From the NCBI GenBank assembly GCA_050485785.1, contig JBJHCA010000028.1, positions 1-38,244 on the forward strand: 38,244 bases of DNA, read 5' to 3'. Source of the DNA: JBJHCA01 sp050485785. Lineage in GTDB: Bacteria; Bacteroidota; Bacteroidia; Chitinophagales; Saprospiraceae. A program made the translations under genes and the position numbers. Each line of letters begins with the position of its first letter. Positions within the stretch are counted from its first letter, which is position 1. The notes under the pieces are model-generated. The model saw only the letters and a list, made by a program, of their open reading frames with translations, made no database searches and had not been told where the DNA came from. Below are positions 1 through 7,910 of the stretch, piece after piece.

Positions 1-117
1 TCCCTGGATGGCAGCGGTAACGGCAGCTTCTCGGTAGGAGCTACACTAGAAGTAGCCAATAACCAGGCTGCAGGTAATTATACCGGGCAGTTTGAAGTAA
101 CTGTGGATTATAACTAA
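1..117 (+). CDS. DUF4402-type surface subunit, 3' end only
   Basis: An open frame runs in from the left edge and stops with TAA at 115-117. The 38 visible residues contain GNGSFSVGATLEVANNQAAG followed by NYTGQFEVTVDYN. A short beta strand, then GxYxGxFxVTVxY at the extreme C-terminus, is the typical ending of DUF4402 proteins, and the complete protein at 1306-1812 ends in a similar way (GQYQGVFSVTFVQE). It is probably the main exported or polymerised subunit of the operon that continues with the chaperone and usher. The N-terminus is outside the window, so signal peptide and length cannot be judged. Confidence 0.7.
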   Translation, partial: SLDGSGNGSFSVGATLEVANNQAAGNYTGQFEVTVDYN

Positions 118-230
118 GGTGAAAGCCGGCTTAACATACCTAGTATTGGTAATTCCAATCAATCAGGGTGGTTGTCAGAATATAAAGCCGGAGATTAACC
201 TGCACAGCACAACATCAACAACATTATCAA

Positions 231-260
231 ACGCCATGCATAAGAGTATGGCGTTTTTTT
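231..260 (+). terminator. Rho-independent terminator after the DUF4402 subunit gene
   Basis: The stem ACGCCAT (231-237) pairs with ATGGCGT (248-254) around a 10-nt loop, followed by a run of seven T. It lies between the subunit gene and the chaperone gene on the same strand. It may stop most transcripts, so that subunit mRNA exceeds chaperone/usher mRNA. Confidence 0.8.
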
Positions 261-401
261 CTTGATAAAAAGTTGAGTGTGCTATCCAATGTAACAGAGC
301 AGCCTAGATTGAAGGCTTTTTATTTAAAAAGGACTCATCAATGATACTCGCATTTTTGTGCTATTATTGTGCACATATTTAGAATACCAAATTCCGTAGC
401 T

Positions 402-1283
402 ATGAGAACAAGCGGATTTATTTTGCTAGGATTTCAATCATCATGGATGAAAATGCCGGTTTTCCTTTTGATGATCATCATGGGATTATTGATGATTGAA
501 CCGATTGAGTTGGCAGCACAGGGAGACTTGCTGATCACTCCGCGCCGTATTGTGTTTGAAGGCGACAAGCAAAGAGAGGAGATTACTTTGGCTAATACAG
601 GTCAGGATACTTCCAGGTATACTGTTTCATTTGTACAGTACAGGATGACTGAACATGGTAGTTTTGAACAAATAATTGATCCTGATCCGGGTCAGTTATT
701 CGCAGATCAGTATGTGCGATTTTTCCCCCGTGCAGTTACTTTGGCTCCGGGTGAAGCACAGGTAGTCCGGATGCAATTGCGTAAACCTTCTGATTTGGCA
801 CCGGGGGAGTACCGATCCCACATTTATTTCAGAGCAGTTCCTGAAGAAAGGCCTTTAGGCGAGGACGAACTTACACTCGACACAGCAGCTATAGGTATCA
901 GGTTAACTCCAATTTTTGGCATCACTATTCCGGTAATTATCCGTCATGGGGATCTTAATGCAGAAGTTTCGATTGATGGTGTGGCATTACAATATGATGC
1001 TGAAACAGGATATTCGGTGACGATGAACCTGCACCGTACCGGTAATAAGTCAGTGTTTGGGGACCTTTATCTTTGGTTCATAGGCAGCGATGGCTTGCGT
1101 CACGAAATTGGGCTGGTAAGAGGAATCGCAGTTTATACACCCAATTCAATAAGACAATTTACTATGCCGGTACAAATGCCCGAAGGCTTGGATCCGTCTG
1201 TCGGAATGATCATGATCCGGTATTCAGGTGGCTCTGATACCGGACGAAAAGTATATGATGAAGTAGTAATTGATATACAATAA
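402..1283 (+). CDS. PapD-like periplasmic pilus-assembly chaperone
   Basis: A 293-aa protein that probably caps and delivers DUF4402 subunits in the periplasm. A hydrophobic N-terminus ends in ELAAQ, a good signal peptide, and the mature protein starts near GDLLITPRRIVFEG. The first Ig-like domain follows the PapD pattern: N-terminal strand with an RR pair, then EEITLANTGQDTSRYTVSF, then VTLAPGEAQVVRMQLRKP and GEYRSHIYFRAVPEE, the equivalent of the conserved G1-strand region. A second beta domain fills residues 160-293. The frame is open from a GTG at 369. I use the ATG at 402, but the ATG at 447 gives the most compact signal peptide. The stop lies 23 bases before the next ATG, so the two are co-transcribed. 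Assignment to the chaperone family is by pattern, not by search. Confidence 0.75.
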   Translation: MRTSGFILLGFQSSWMKMPVFLLMIIMGLLMIEPIELAAQGDLLITPRRIVFEGDKQREEITLANTGQDTSRYTVSFVQYRMTEHGSFEQIIDPDPGQLFADQYVRFFPRAVTLAPGEAQVVRMQLRKPSDLAPGEYRSHIYFRAVPEERPLGEDELTLDTAAIGIRLTPIFGITIPVIIRHGDLNAEVSIDGVALQYDAETGYSVTMNLHRTGNKSVFGDLYLWFIGSDGLRHEIGLVRGIAVYTPNSIRQFTMPVQMPEGLDPSVGMIMIRYSGGSDTGRKVYDEVVIDIQ

Positions 1284-1305
1284 ACCTAAATCTGCAACCA
1301 TCAAC

Positions 1306-1812
1306 ATGCAATTATCCAGGCCGGTTGGTATCATTTTGGGGTTATTGCTTATAACCTCTACCTATATCGAGATTTTTGCTCAGGGTACACCTTTCCCCCC
1401 CCCTCGTGAACTGAAAGTCTATTCTATTCAGGGATTGAATTTCGGCAACTTTTATACCGGTGTCACAGGAGGAACTATTACAATAAGCCCAAGTGGTATG
1501 CGTACATCTTCCGGGAATGTGATATTGGCCGGCGGATATGCTCAGCAAGCAATCTATGAAGTTGAACTGCTTCCCGGGCGACAGATCCATATTATTTTGG
1601 GACAACAGGCTACACTGACCAGAATTGGCGGAAGTGGACAACTGACCATGACCATTGGTCCTTCGGATAAGGGAACTGGATTTATAACGTCAGCCCCGCA
1701 TCCATTTCTGACACCGGTACAAATTGGCGCTATTTTACATGTAGGTAGTATACAGGCCAATCCATCCGGCCAATATCAGGGTGTGTTTTCCGTAACTTTT
1801 GTCCAGGAGTAA
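1306..1812 (+). CDS. DUF4402 domain protein, probable minor subunit or adaptor
   Basis: A 168-aa exported protein. The signal peptide is MQLSRPVGIILGLLLITSTY and ends near EIFAQ. The mature part has the DUF4402 layout: LNFGNFYTG near the start, GGTITISPSGMRTSSGNV, a central strand pair, and the terminal GQYQGVFSVTFVQE. The frame is open from a TTG at 1270, which would overlap the chaperone gene; the ATG at 1306 is chosen because it starts the signal peptide directly. The stop overlaps the frame of the usher gene, whose ATG is 13 bases further on. Its place between chaperone and usher resembles tip or initiator subunits of classical pilus operons, but that role is inference. Confidence 0.75.
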   Translation: MQLSRPVGIILGLLLITSTYIEIFAQGTPFPPPRELKVYSIQGLNFGNFYTGVTGGTITISPSGMRTSSGNVILAGGYAQQAIYEVELLPGRQIHIILGQQATLTRIGGSGQLTMTIGPSDKGTGFITSAPHPFLTPVQIGAILHVGSIQANPSGQYQGVFSVTFVQE

Positions 1813-1825
1813 ATTCAATTTTTTC

Positions 1826-4468
1826 ATGAAAATTGGTTCATCCATTGGATACCTCGCCTGCAAGCTTAAAGATGTTAACTTCAACCGGATAAAAAATTGT
1901 CTGGCTACCTTTGCATGGGTTTTTCTGATTGCGCTGCAAACCTATGCATTCCCGGTAAATACAATGACACAGCACTGGGATGATGAGTATGAGGAAATTG
2001 CTGTATTTGTGCGTATCCCCCGGATAGGTGGTTTTGAAATCCAGGCTGTGTTTTCCTATGAAACTGAGAAACTGTATTTGCCGGTTACAGATCTTTTCAA
2101 TTACCTCAAGATCAATAACCGTCCCTCCGCTGATCAAACCCTAATCAATGGTTTTTTAATAGATGAAAGTAAGCAGTATTCCATACGTTATGATGATCGG
2201 GTGATTACCGTGCAGGGAGTTACCTATAAACTTCCGGATGACGCCCTGTTGAGAACCGATTTTGGTCTGTTTTTGGTTACGGACTGGTTTGGTCGTGCTT
2301 TTGGGCTGCACTGCAATTTTAACTTCAGGTCACTCTCAGTGGAAATCAACACTGACATGGAATTGCCTGCAGTAAGGGAAATGCGGCTTGCTCAGATGCG
2401 AAAGAACCTTGAACGACTGAGAGGGGAGGTTGCCGTGGATACCACTTACCTCAGAAATTACCATTTTTTCAAGCCGGGAATGATAGAATGGAATGTTTTG
2501 GGCAGCCAAAGTAATGCCACCGATGATGATTACCGGTTTAGTCTGGGTTTGGGAACGGAACTGTTGGCCGGAGAAGCCAGCGCATATTTTTTGTACTCCA
2601 CCCGTGACGGATTTGACTGGAGAAATCAGCAATATCAGTGGAGGTATGTTAATAACCACAATCGCTTTGTCCGTCAGATTCAAGTTGGCAAATTGAGAAG
2701 TGCAACCATTTCCAGTATTTATGAGCCCGTCCATTCGGCTGTGATCACAAACCGAAGCACAGGTTACAGAAGCTCATTCGGCTATTTTACCTGGAGCGAT
2801 CATACTGAACCTGACTGGACCGTAGAAGTGTATATTAACAATGTATTGGTAGATTATACCCGGGCTGATGCGTCGGGTTTTTTTAGTTTTGAAATCCCGC
2901 TTATATACGGAACTTCAGAGGTTGTACTCAAGTTTTACGGCCCTTATGGAGAAGAGCGAATGGAAGAACGGGTGATCGACATTCCGTTTAACTTTCTTCC
3001 TGCCGGAGAGGTGGAGTACGTCATAACCGGAGGGATGGTACAGGATGGCAACGACAGCAGATTGGCCAGAGCAGAGGTCAATGCAGGGTTGAGCAGATTC
3101 ATGACTGTTGGCGGGGGAGTTGAATATTTCAGCCAACTACAAAATACCCCGTTCATTCCTTTTTTCAATACTTCAGTAGTGCCTTTACCGGGGCTGATGT
3201 TCAATGGCGAATACGCCCATGATGTCAGAACTAGGTTGATACTCAATTACCGGCTGGGCAGCATGGCTACCATCAGCCTTGATTACTCCCTTTACAGTGA
3301 AGAGCAGGAGGCTGTTGTGTTCAATTACCTTGAAGAAAGAAGAGCAGTGATAACCTTTCCGGTGAGGATGAGAAACTTCCGGCTACTCAACAGAGCGGGG
3401 ATAAGGCAAAATGTTTATGAGCAGTTAACTTACAACAGTTTGGAATGGGTGATTTCGGGAAATTACCGCATACTCAGTGCAAATTTAGCTACGCACTTCA
3501 ACTGGCTTTCTGAAAGGCAACCCTATATCGTATCCAATTTTGGATTGTCATTGAGGCTGCCGGCAGGCTACACGCTTCGAACTACAACCCAGTATGACTG
3601 GGAAAATCATACAGTATTGTCAGTTCGGGCCGAAATGGAAAAGCGGATCAGAAACCGGGGTGCTGTTACGGCCATGTTTGAAGAGAACCTGCGCGTGGCA
3701 CTCAGAAGTGTAAGCCTGGGATTCAGGTATGACTTATCATTCAGTCAGATCAATGCATCAGTGCGGTATGGCAATACCGGAGAGTGGTTTACTGCACAGG
3801 CCGCAAGAGGCAGTATTGCATTGGGCAGTGGCAACCGGGTGATCCACACAGACAACAGAGGAGTGATAGGCAGGGGAGGACTTTCCATCATCCCGTTTCT
3901 CGATGTCAATCACAATGGTGTAAGGGATGAGGGAGAACCACTTGTAAAGGGACTTGGAGTGCGTCTAAATGGTGGGCGCTTGCTGCGGAAATACGAAGAC
4001 GGAATTATCAGAATTGCAGAACTGGAGCCCTATGCTTCATACCTGCTGGAGTTGGACGATATTGGTTTGGAAAATATTGCCTGGAGAATCGATAACAAAG
4101 TGCTGAGTATTGAGATTGATCCCAATCAGTTTAAACGCGTCTATATACCGGTACTACCAATGGGTGAAGTCAATGGTATGGTTTATCTCGAAACCGAACA
4201 GAGTATGCGTGGGCTTGGCCGTATTCAGGTACACTTTACAAGGATTGAGGATGAATTCAGCAGATCGGTTTTATCCGAATCCGATGGGTTCATTACTTAT
4301 CTGGGTCTTCCTCCGGGAAAGTACAGGGCTACAATAGACGCTGAGCAACTTGAACGGTTGAGTATGTCCTCATATCCCGAATATGTTGAGTTTGAAATTG
4401 AGGCCTTAGAGATAGGAGATATTGTAGATGACATCGAGTTCACTCTCACCCGAGTTTCTTCTGAATAA
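1826..4468 (+). CDS. Usher-like outer-membrane assembly protein
   Basis: An 880-aa protein that probably forms the outer-membrane pore for DUF4402 subunits. A long positively charged leader precedes a hydrophobic stretch (WVFLIALQTYAFP, about residues 40-52). Residues 60-175 form an N-terminal periplasmic domain (EKLYLPVTDLFNYLKI). The central part is rich in alternating amphipathic strands typical of a barrel, interrupted by a plug-like beta domain (WTVEVYINNVLVDYTRADAS, then VVLKFYGPYGE), which matches the usher pattern of ING-plus-DxxGxF-plus-YGPYG. From about residue 690 comes a soluble C-terminal region with an EF-hand-like loop DVNHNGVRDEGE, then carboxypeptidase-regulatory-like beta domains (GLPPGKYRATID). 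The ATG at 1826 is preferred to a TTG at 1799 inside the previous gene. Length fits ushers (800-900 aa). Confidence 0.75.
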   Translation: MKIGSSIGYLACKLKDVNFNRIKNCLATFAWVFLIALQTYAFPVNTMTQHWDDEYEEIAVFVRIPRIGGFEIQAVFSYETEKLYLPVTDLFNYLKINNRPSADQTLINGFLIDESKQYSIRYDDRVITVQGVTYKLPDDALLRTDFGLFLVTDWFGRAFGLHCNFNFRSLSVEINTDMELPAVREMRLAQMRKNLERLRGEVAVDTTYLRNYHFFKPGMIEWNVLGSQSNATDDDYRFSLGLGTELLAGEASAYFLYSTRDGFDWRNQQYQWRYVNNHNRFVRQIQVGKLRSATISSIYEPVHSAVITNRSTGYRSSFGYFTWSDHTEPDWTVEVYINNVLVDYTRADASGFFSFEIPLIYGTSEVVLKFYGPYGEERMEERVIDIPFNFLPAGEVEYVITGGMVQDGNDSRLARAEVNAGLSRFMTVGGGVEYFSQLQNTPFIPFFNTSVVPLPGLMFNGEYAHDVRTRLILNYRLGSMATISLDYSLYSEEQEAVVFNYLEERRAVITFPVRMRNFRLLNRAGIRQNVYEQLTYNSLEWVISGNYRILSANLATHFNWLSERQPYIVSNFGLSLRLPAGYTLRTTTQYDWENHTVLSVRAEMEKRIRNRGAVTAMFEENLRVALRSVSLGFRYDLSFSQINASVRYGNTGEWFTAQAARGSIALGSGNRVIHTDNRGVIGRGGLSIIPFLDVNHNGVRDEGEPLVKGLGVRLNGGRLLRKYEDGIIRIAELEPYASYLLELDDIGLENIAWRIDNKVLSIEIDPNQFKRVYIPVLPMGEVNGMVYLETEQSMRGLGRIQVHFTRIEDEFSRSVLSESDGFITYLGLPPGKYRATIDAEQLERLSMSSYPEYVEFEIEALEIGDIVDDIEFTLTRVSSE

Positions 4469-4502
4469 AAAGTTTGCCACATTTTGATGATATAACTCTT
4501 TG

Positions 4503-4519
4503 TTTCCGCAAAGCGGAAA
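4503..4519. repeat. Perfect inverted repeat after the usher gene
   Basis: TTTCCGC-AAA-GCGGAAA, a 7-bp stem with a 3-nt loop, 35 bases after the usher stop and just before the first sigma-54-like element. No T-run follows directly, so it is a poor intrinsic terminator. It could be a regulator-binding site or an RNA stability hairpin. Confidence 0.6.
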
Positions 4520-4522
4520 AGG

Positions 4523-4538
4523 AGGCATGATTTTTGCT
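4523..4538 (+). promoter_or_regulatory. Sigma-54-like promoter, upstream copy
   Basis: AGGCATGATTTTTGCT: the -24 GG (4524-4525) and -12 GC (4536-4537) dinucleotides are separated by exactly 10 bases, with TTTTGCT around -12. It matches the consensus TGGCAC-N5-TTGC except at the first base. Start would be near 4549, pointing along the plus strand with no convincing CDS downstream. Confidence 0.45.
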
Positions 4539-4764
4539 ATTTACCGAGTGTATAGTTGTTGATCAGGCAGGAATCAATGATAACCGGATTAGGGGCATTA
4601 TTCAGCTTGAAGAGAATCAACTTACCTCAACCCGCATCACTTTAGTTCGTGGTATTTAACAGAGGCAATTGGTTTTCTGCAACGTATCGTTCAGGTCAAA
4701 TGAGATTTGAAGGGATTGAAAAAAAAATAAACTTTTTCAGACTTTCTTATCCCAAAAATGGCTT

Positions 4765-4781
4765 TTGGCATGATAGTTGCT
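4765..4781 (+). promoter_or_regulatory. Sigma-54-like promoter, downstream copy
   Basis: TTGGCATGATAGTTGCT has GG (4767-4768), ten bases, then GC (4779-4780), and matches the -24/-12 consensus TTGGCAYR-N4-TTGCT almost perfectly. An A-rich tract lies upstream (about 4720-4731). Expected start is near 4791. The core GGCATGAT-nn-TTGCTATT is shared with the copy at 4523. No activator gene is visible in the window. Confidence 0.6.
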
Positions 4782-4790
4782 ATTAAATAA

Positions 4791-4996
4791 CTGACTTTGG
4801 ATTGGGGCTAATTATTGATTTCAAACCCTTATTCAATTAATTGTCGCACGGAATAATACCCGGGAATAATTCGGTATAACCGAAAGAGCCCGTTCAGACT
4901 TAAGAACTGAAGTATTAGTGTGACACAAAAACTTAGGCAATAGGTTTATTTTATATTCCATTTTCTAACGCCATGCCATCAAGCATGGCGTTCTTT
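4791..4996 (+). ncRNA. Candidate sigma-54-dependent small RNA, about 205 nt
   Basis: The unit runs from the predicted start of the 4765 promoter to a perfect terminator. There is no ATG between the start and the terminator stem, and every frame is broken, so translation is unlikely. Internal structure can be seen: TTCGGT-ATA-ACCGAA near 4879-4893 and a TTCAG/CTGAA stem just after it. The family is unknown to me and the 5' end is inferred from promoter spacing only. It could instead be the leader of an undetected small peptide gene. Confidence 0.4.
4967..4996 (+). terminator. Strong terminator closing the noncoding unit
   Basis: AACGCCATGC (4967-4976) pairs perfectly with GCATGGCGTT (4983-4992) across a 6-nt loop and is followed by a T-rich tail (ttcttta). 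The stem shares ACGCCAT/ATGGCGT with the terminator at 231-260, so the two may be copies. The next gene, ftsK, runs on the other strand. Confidence 0.8.
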
Positions 4997-5204
4997 ATTT
5001 CCGGACATCGGTAAATAGCCTTCGTTTCACCTTAACATACATTTCAAAAGGTAATACCTTTTAAAGGAACTGAAGCCTGTTTTAGGTAGTTAAGTTACTC
5101 CAACAAAAAGTTATGTAAAAAGAAAATACCCCAGAGCCAAAATACCCGGACCATTTTAAACTTGTACAAGAGCAAAAAAACAAAGTTGTTGCGAACTATT
5201 GAAC

Positions 5205-7640
5205 TCAGGCTCCGGAACGAAGCTGTTCCAGGTGGTGCTCCAGTTCCATATCGCCGCTTATGAGTACTTCCCGGGCTTTGCTGCCTTCAGAGGGCCCTAC
5301 GATATTAAATGCCTCAAGCTGATCAATGATGCGGCCGGCACGGTTGAAGCCGAGTTTGAGCCTGCGCTGTAGCATGGAAGTTGAGCCTTGCTGAGTTTGT
5401 ACAACTAATCGGGCTGCGTCTTCAAACAGATCGTCCACCTCACTGAAGCGAATCTGGTTACTTCCGGCACCGGATTCTTCACCCACGTACTCAGGCAGAA
5501 GGAATGGCTGCGGATAACCCTGCTGTGATGCAATATGCTCGATCACGGCTTCCACCTCCGGTGTGTCTACAAACGCACATTGGATTCTGATACTGTCACC
5601 ACCAACGGAAAGCAGCATATCACCCCGGCCTATAAGCTGATCAGCTCCGCCACCGTCAAGGATGGTACGCGAATCCACTTTAGACGTTACCTTAAAGGCT
5701 ATTCTGGCGGGAAAATTGGCCTTAATAACCCCGGTAATGATGTTTACCGAAGGCCGTTGAGTGGCAATGATGAGGTGTATTCCCACTGCGCGGGCCAGCT
5801 GAGCCAAACGGGCAATAGGAAGCTCCACTTCCTTGCCGGCCGTCATAATTAAGTCGGCAAACTCATCGATAACCAGTACGATAAATGGCAAAAATTTGTG
5901 TCCTTTTTCAGGATTCAAGTTGCGCTGCACAAACTTTTGGTTGTATTCTTTGATGTTTCGGGCCTTGGCCTTTTTCAACAAATCATAGCGGGTATCCATT
6001 TCGATACACAGCGATTGAAGTGTGTTTACCACCCGTGAGGTTTCCGTGACTATTGGCTCTGGTTCGTCCGGCATAAAGGCCAGAAAGTGATTCTCAATTT
6101 TGCTGTAGGGAAACAATTCAACTTTCTTCGGGTCTATGAGCACAAGTTTCACCTGTGAAGGATGTTTCTTGTAGAGCAATGACATGATCACCGTGTTGAT
6201 ACCAACGGATTTACCCTGCCCGGTAGCACCCGCAATTAAGAGGTGAGGCATTTTGGCCAGATCAGCCACAAAAACTTCGTTGGAGATGGTTTTACCCAGA
6301 GCAATGGGCAGATCCTTTTTCGCTTTCTGGAAGGCATCAGACATGAGCACTTCTTTGAGTGAAACGACCTGTTTCTTTTTATTAGGTACTTCGATACCTA
6401 TGGTGCCTCGCCCGGGCATGGGGGCAATAATGCGGATACCCAAAGCAGACAAGCGCAAAGCGATATCGTCTTCAAGGTTCTTAATGGTGGAAATTCTGAT
6501 ACCCGACTCCGGCACAATTTCGTACAATGTGACTGTGGGGCCAATGGTAGCTTTAATACCTCCTTCGCCTTGCTTTACTTTGATCTTGTATTCTTCCAGG
6601 GTGCTGACAATCAGTTGAGAATTGGCTTCCAGTTCTTCCCGGTCAATGACAATTCGCTGATCATCGTAATCAAACAGCAACTCCATTCCCGGAGGCTGAT
6701 ATCTGGACAGTTCCTGAGTCGGATCATAGGGTTCTGTATGATTCTTATTTTCTTCGGTTACATTCATTGGCAGGCCGATGGCTTCCTGCTTTTCAACTAC
6801 CTCTACGCCTTCGGTACTTTTTGGCTCATAAGTATCAGATTCCGTTTCAGGGGTATCTTCACGTTCAGGGTGGTCAGCAAAGCGGAAGCCGCTATTCGAT
6901 GGATCATCATCATCGTCATCTTCTTCTTCGGTAGTTTTTTCATTGTCGTATGGGTTGGCAATACTGATCCAGCCATGGTCTGAATTGGTATAATCATCCG
7001 ACTGAACATCTGCAGATGCGGATGCCAATGATTCTGCATCCTTCCCTGATGACTTCCATTTGAGCCGCCAGCTTTCGAAAGAAGGATTGAAAATCCAGAT
7101 AACGCCGCCTATGATTATGGCGAGCAATAACAGAAAGAGGCCAACATTGCCAATCAATGCGGCCATCATTTGGGTGTTTTGCTGACCAAAAGCACCGCCC
7201 CAGGGGAAAGCTGTCCTGTTGAAAACAAAGGCCAGAAACAGACTGAGCCATGCCATCAGAAAGATCACTTTGCCTATGTGTTTCCACCTGTGCCTTAATG
7301 GCTGATTTCTGATGAGCCCCCAACCGATCAGGGCGAATATGTAGACGAACCCAAAGCTTGGAAGGCCGAACATCCAGTAGAAGAACTGATGCGATACTAT
7401 GGCACCCAGTTTGCCGAGACTGTTGGCAATGTTTTCATCCGACATCCAAATCAGCGACCAGCCTCTGTTGAGTACCAGATCCTGATCGTTTTGCCAGGTA
7501 AAGAGGTATGAAACAAAAGCTACCAGCAAATAGGATGCTGAAAGTAAAAATGCAACACCGGCAATACGTCTTATCTTAGTATTGCGTATTGCCGTGTCAG
7601 CGGCAGTATTTTTTCTTGTTTTCTTTGCTTTGGTGGCCAT
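5205..7640 (-). CDS. ftsK: DNA translocase FtsK
   Basis: An 811-aa septal DNA pump that drives chromosome-dimer resolution and clears DNA from the division site. Four N-terminal membrane segments occupy roughly residues 25-55, 85-110, 122-140 and 158-184. An acidic linker (a run of D near 240) follows. The motor has Walker A GATGQGKS (about 471-478), LVLIDPKKVELF, and Walker B IVLVIDEFADLI (about 587-598). The winged-helix gamma domain is at the C-terminus (SMLQRRLKLGFNRAGRIID). The ATG at 7640 (MATKAKKTRK) is chosen over an upstream in-frame ATG at 7670 because a TAnnTTTG box lies between them at 7660-7667. Length is normal for Bacteroidota FtsK. It is a single-gene unit between convergent and divergent neighbours. 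Confidence 0.95.
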   Translation of the reverse strand: MATKAKKTRKNTAADTAIRNTKIRRIAGVAFLLSASYLLVAFVSYLFTWQNDQDLVLNRGWSLIWMSDENIANSLGKLGAIVSHQFFYWMFGLPSFGFVYIFALIGWGLIRNQPLRHRWKHIGKVIFLMAWLSLFLAFVFNRTAFPWGGAFGQQNTQMMAALIGNVGLFLLLLAIIIGGVIWIFNPSFESWRLKWKSSGKDAESLASASADVQSDDYTNSDHGWISIANPYDNEKTTEEEDDDDDDPSNSGFRFADHPEREDTPETESDTYEPKSTEGVEVVEKQEAIGLPMNVTEENKNHTEPYDPTQELSRYQPPGMELLFDYDDQRIVIDREELEANSQLIVSTLEEYKIKVKQGEGGIKATIGPTVTLYEIVPESGIRISTIKNLEDDIALRLSALGIRIIAPMPGRGTIGIEVPNKKKQVVSLKEVLMSDAFQKAKKDLPIALGKTISNEVFVADLAKMPHLLIAGATGQGKSVGINTVIMSLLYKKHPSQVKLVLIDPKKVELFPYSKIENHFLAFMPDEPEPIVTETSRVVNTLQSLCIEMDTRYDLLKKAKARNIKEYNQKFVQRNLNPEKGHKFLPFIVLVIDEFADLIMTAGKEVELPIARLAQLARAVGIHLIIATQRPSVNIITGVIKANFPARIAFKVTSKVDSRTILDGGGADQLIGRGDMLLSVGGDSIRIQCAFVDTPEVEAVIEHIASQQGYPQPFLLPEYVGEESGAGSNQIRFSEVDDLFEDAARLVVQTQQGSTSMLQRRLKLGFNRAGRIIDQLEAFNIVGPSEGSKAREVLISGDMELEHHLEQLRSGA

Positions 7641-7659
7641 GTGGATTGCTGTTGCGGGG

Positions 7660-7667
7660 CAAAAATA
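7660..7667 (-). promoter_or_regulatory. Probable -7 box of ftsK
   Basis: TATTTTTG on the minus strand fits the Bacteroidota TAnnTTTG element and is 19 bases before the chosen ftsK ATG. No good TTG is seen at the -33 spacing, so confidence is limited. Confidence 0.35.
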
Positions 7668-7859
7668 CACTACCTCGCCGATCTTCTGTAATTTGAATGG
7701 AGCTTAAGGGATAAAAACTGATGCAACAGCTGTAACGAGCGGTTTCTTGTAATCATTGGCCGGTCAATGTATTTTCCTCAATTTTTTACTCCGATTAAAC
7801 CACTTATAGCTCATGATTCCCCATGAATATTGCTGATCTGATATACCTGTATATTCAAT

Positions 7860-7893
7860 AAAAAACCTCCGCATGGCTAACCATGCGGAGGTT
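7860..7893 (-). terminator. Terminator of the metal-type operon
   Basis: AACCTCCGCATGG (7864-7876) pairs perfectly over 13 bp with CCATGCGGAGGTT (7881-7893) around a 4-nt loop. Read on the minus strand, a run of six T follows. It ends transcripts of the lipoprotein gene at 7911-8321. Confidence 0.9.
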
Positions 7894-7910
7894 AAGGGTA
7901 TCCGCACAAT

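Larger units (their letters stand above)
4469..5204. other. Long intergenic region between usher and ftsK
   Basis: This gap of about 735 bp holds two sigma-54-like elements (4523, 4765), an inverted repeat at 4503-4519, a strong plus-strand terminator (4967-4996) and a second hairpin, AAAAGGTA-A-TACCTTTT (5046-5062), that may end minus-strand ftsK transcripts. A plus-strand frame between about 4535 and 4660, with only a TTG start, reads like protein (DNRIRGIIQLEENQLTSTRI) but is about 40 codons and unrecognised; it may be a gene remnant. There is no convincing CDS. Confidence 0.6.
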
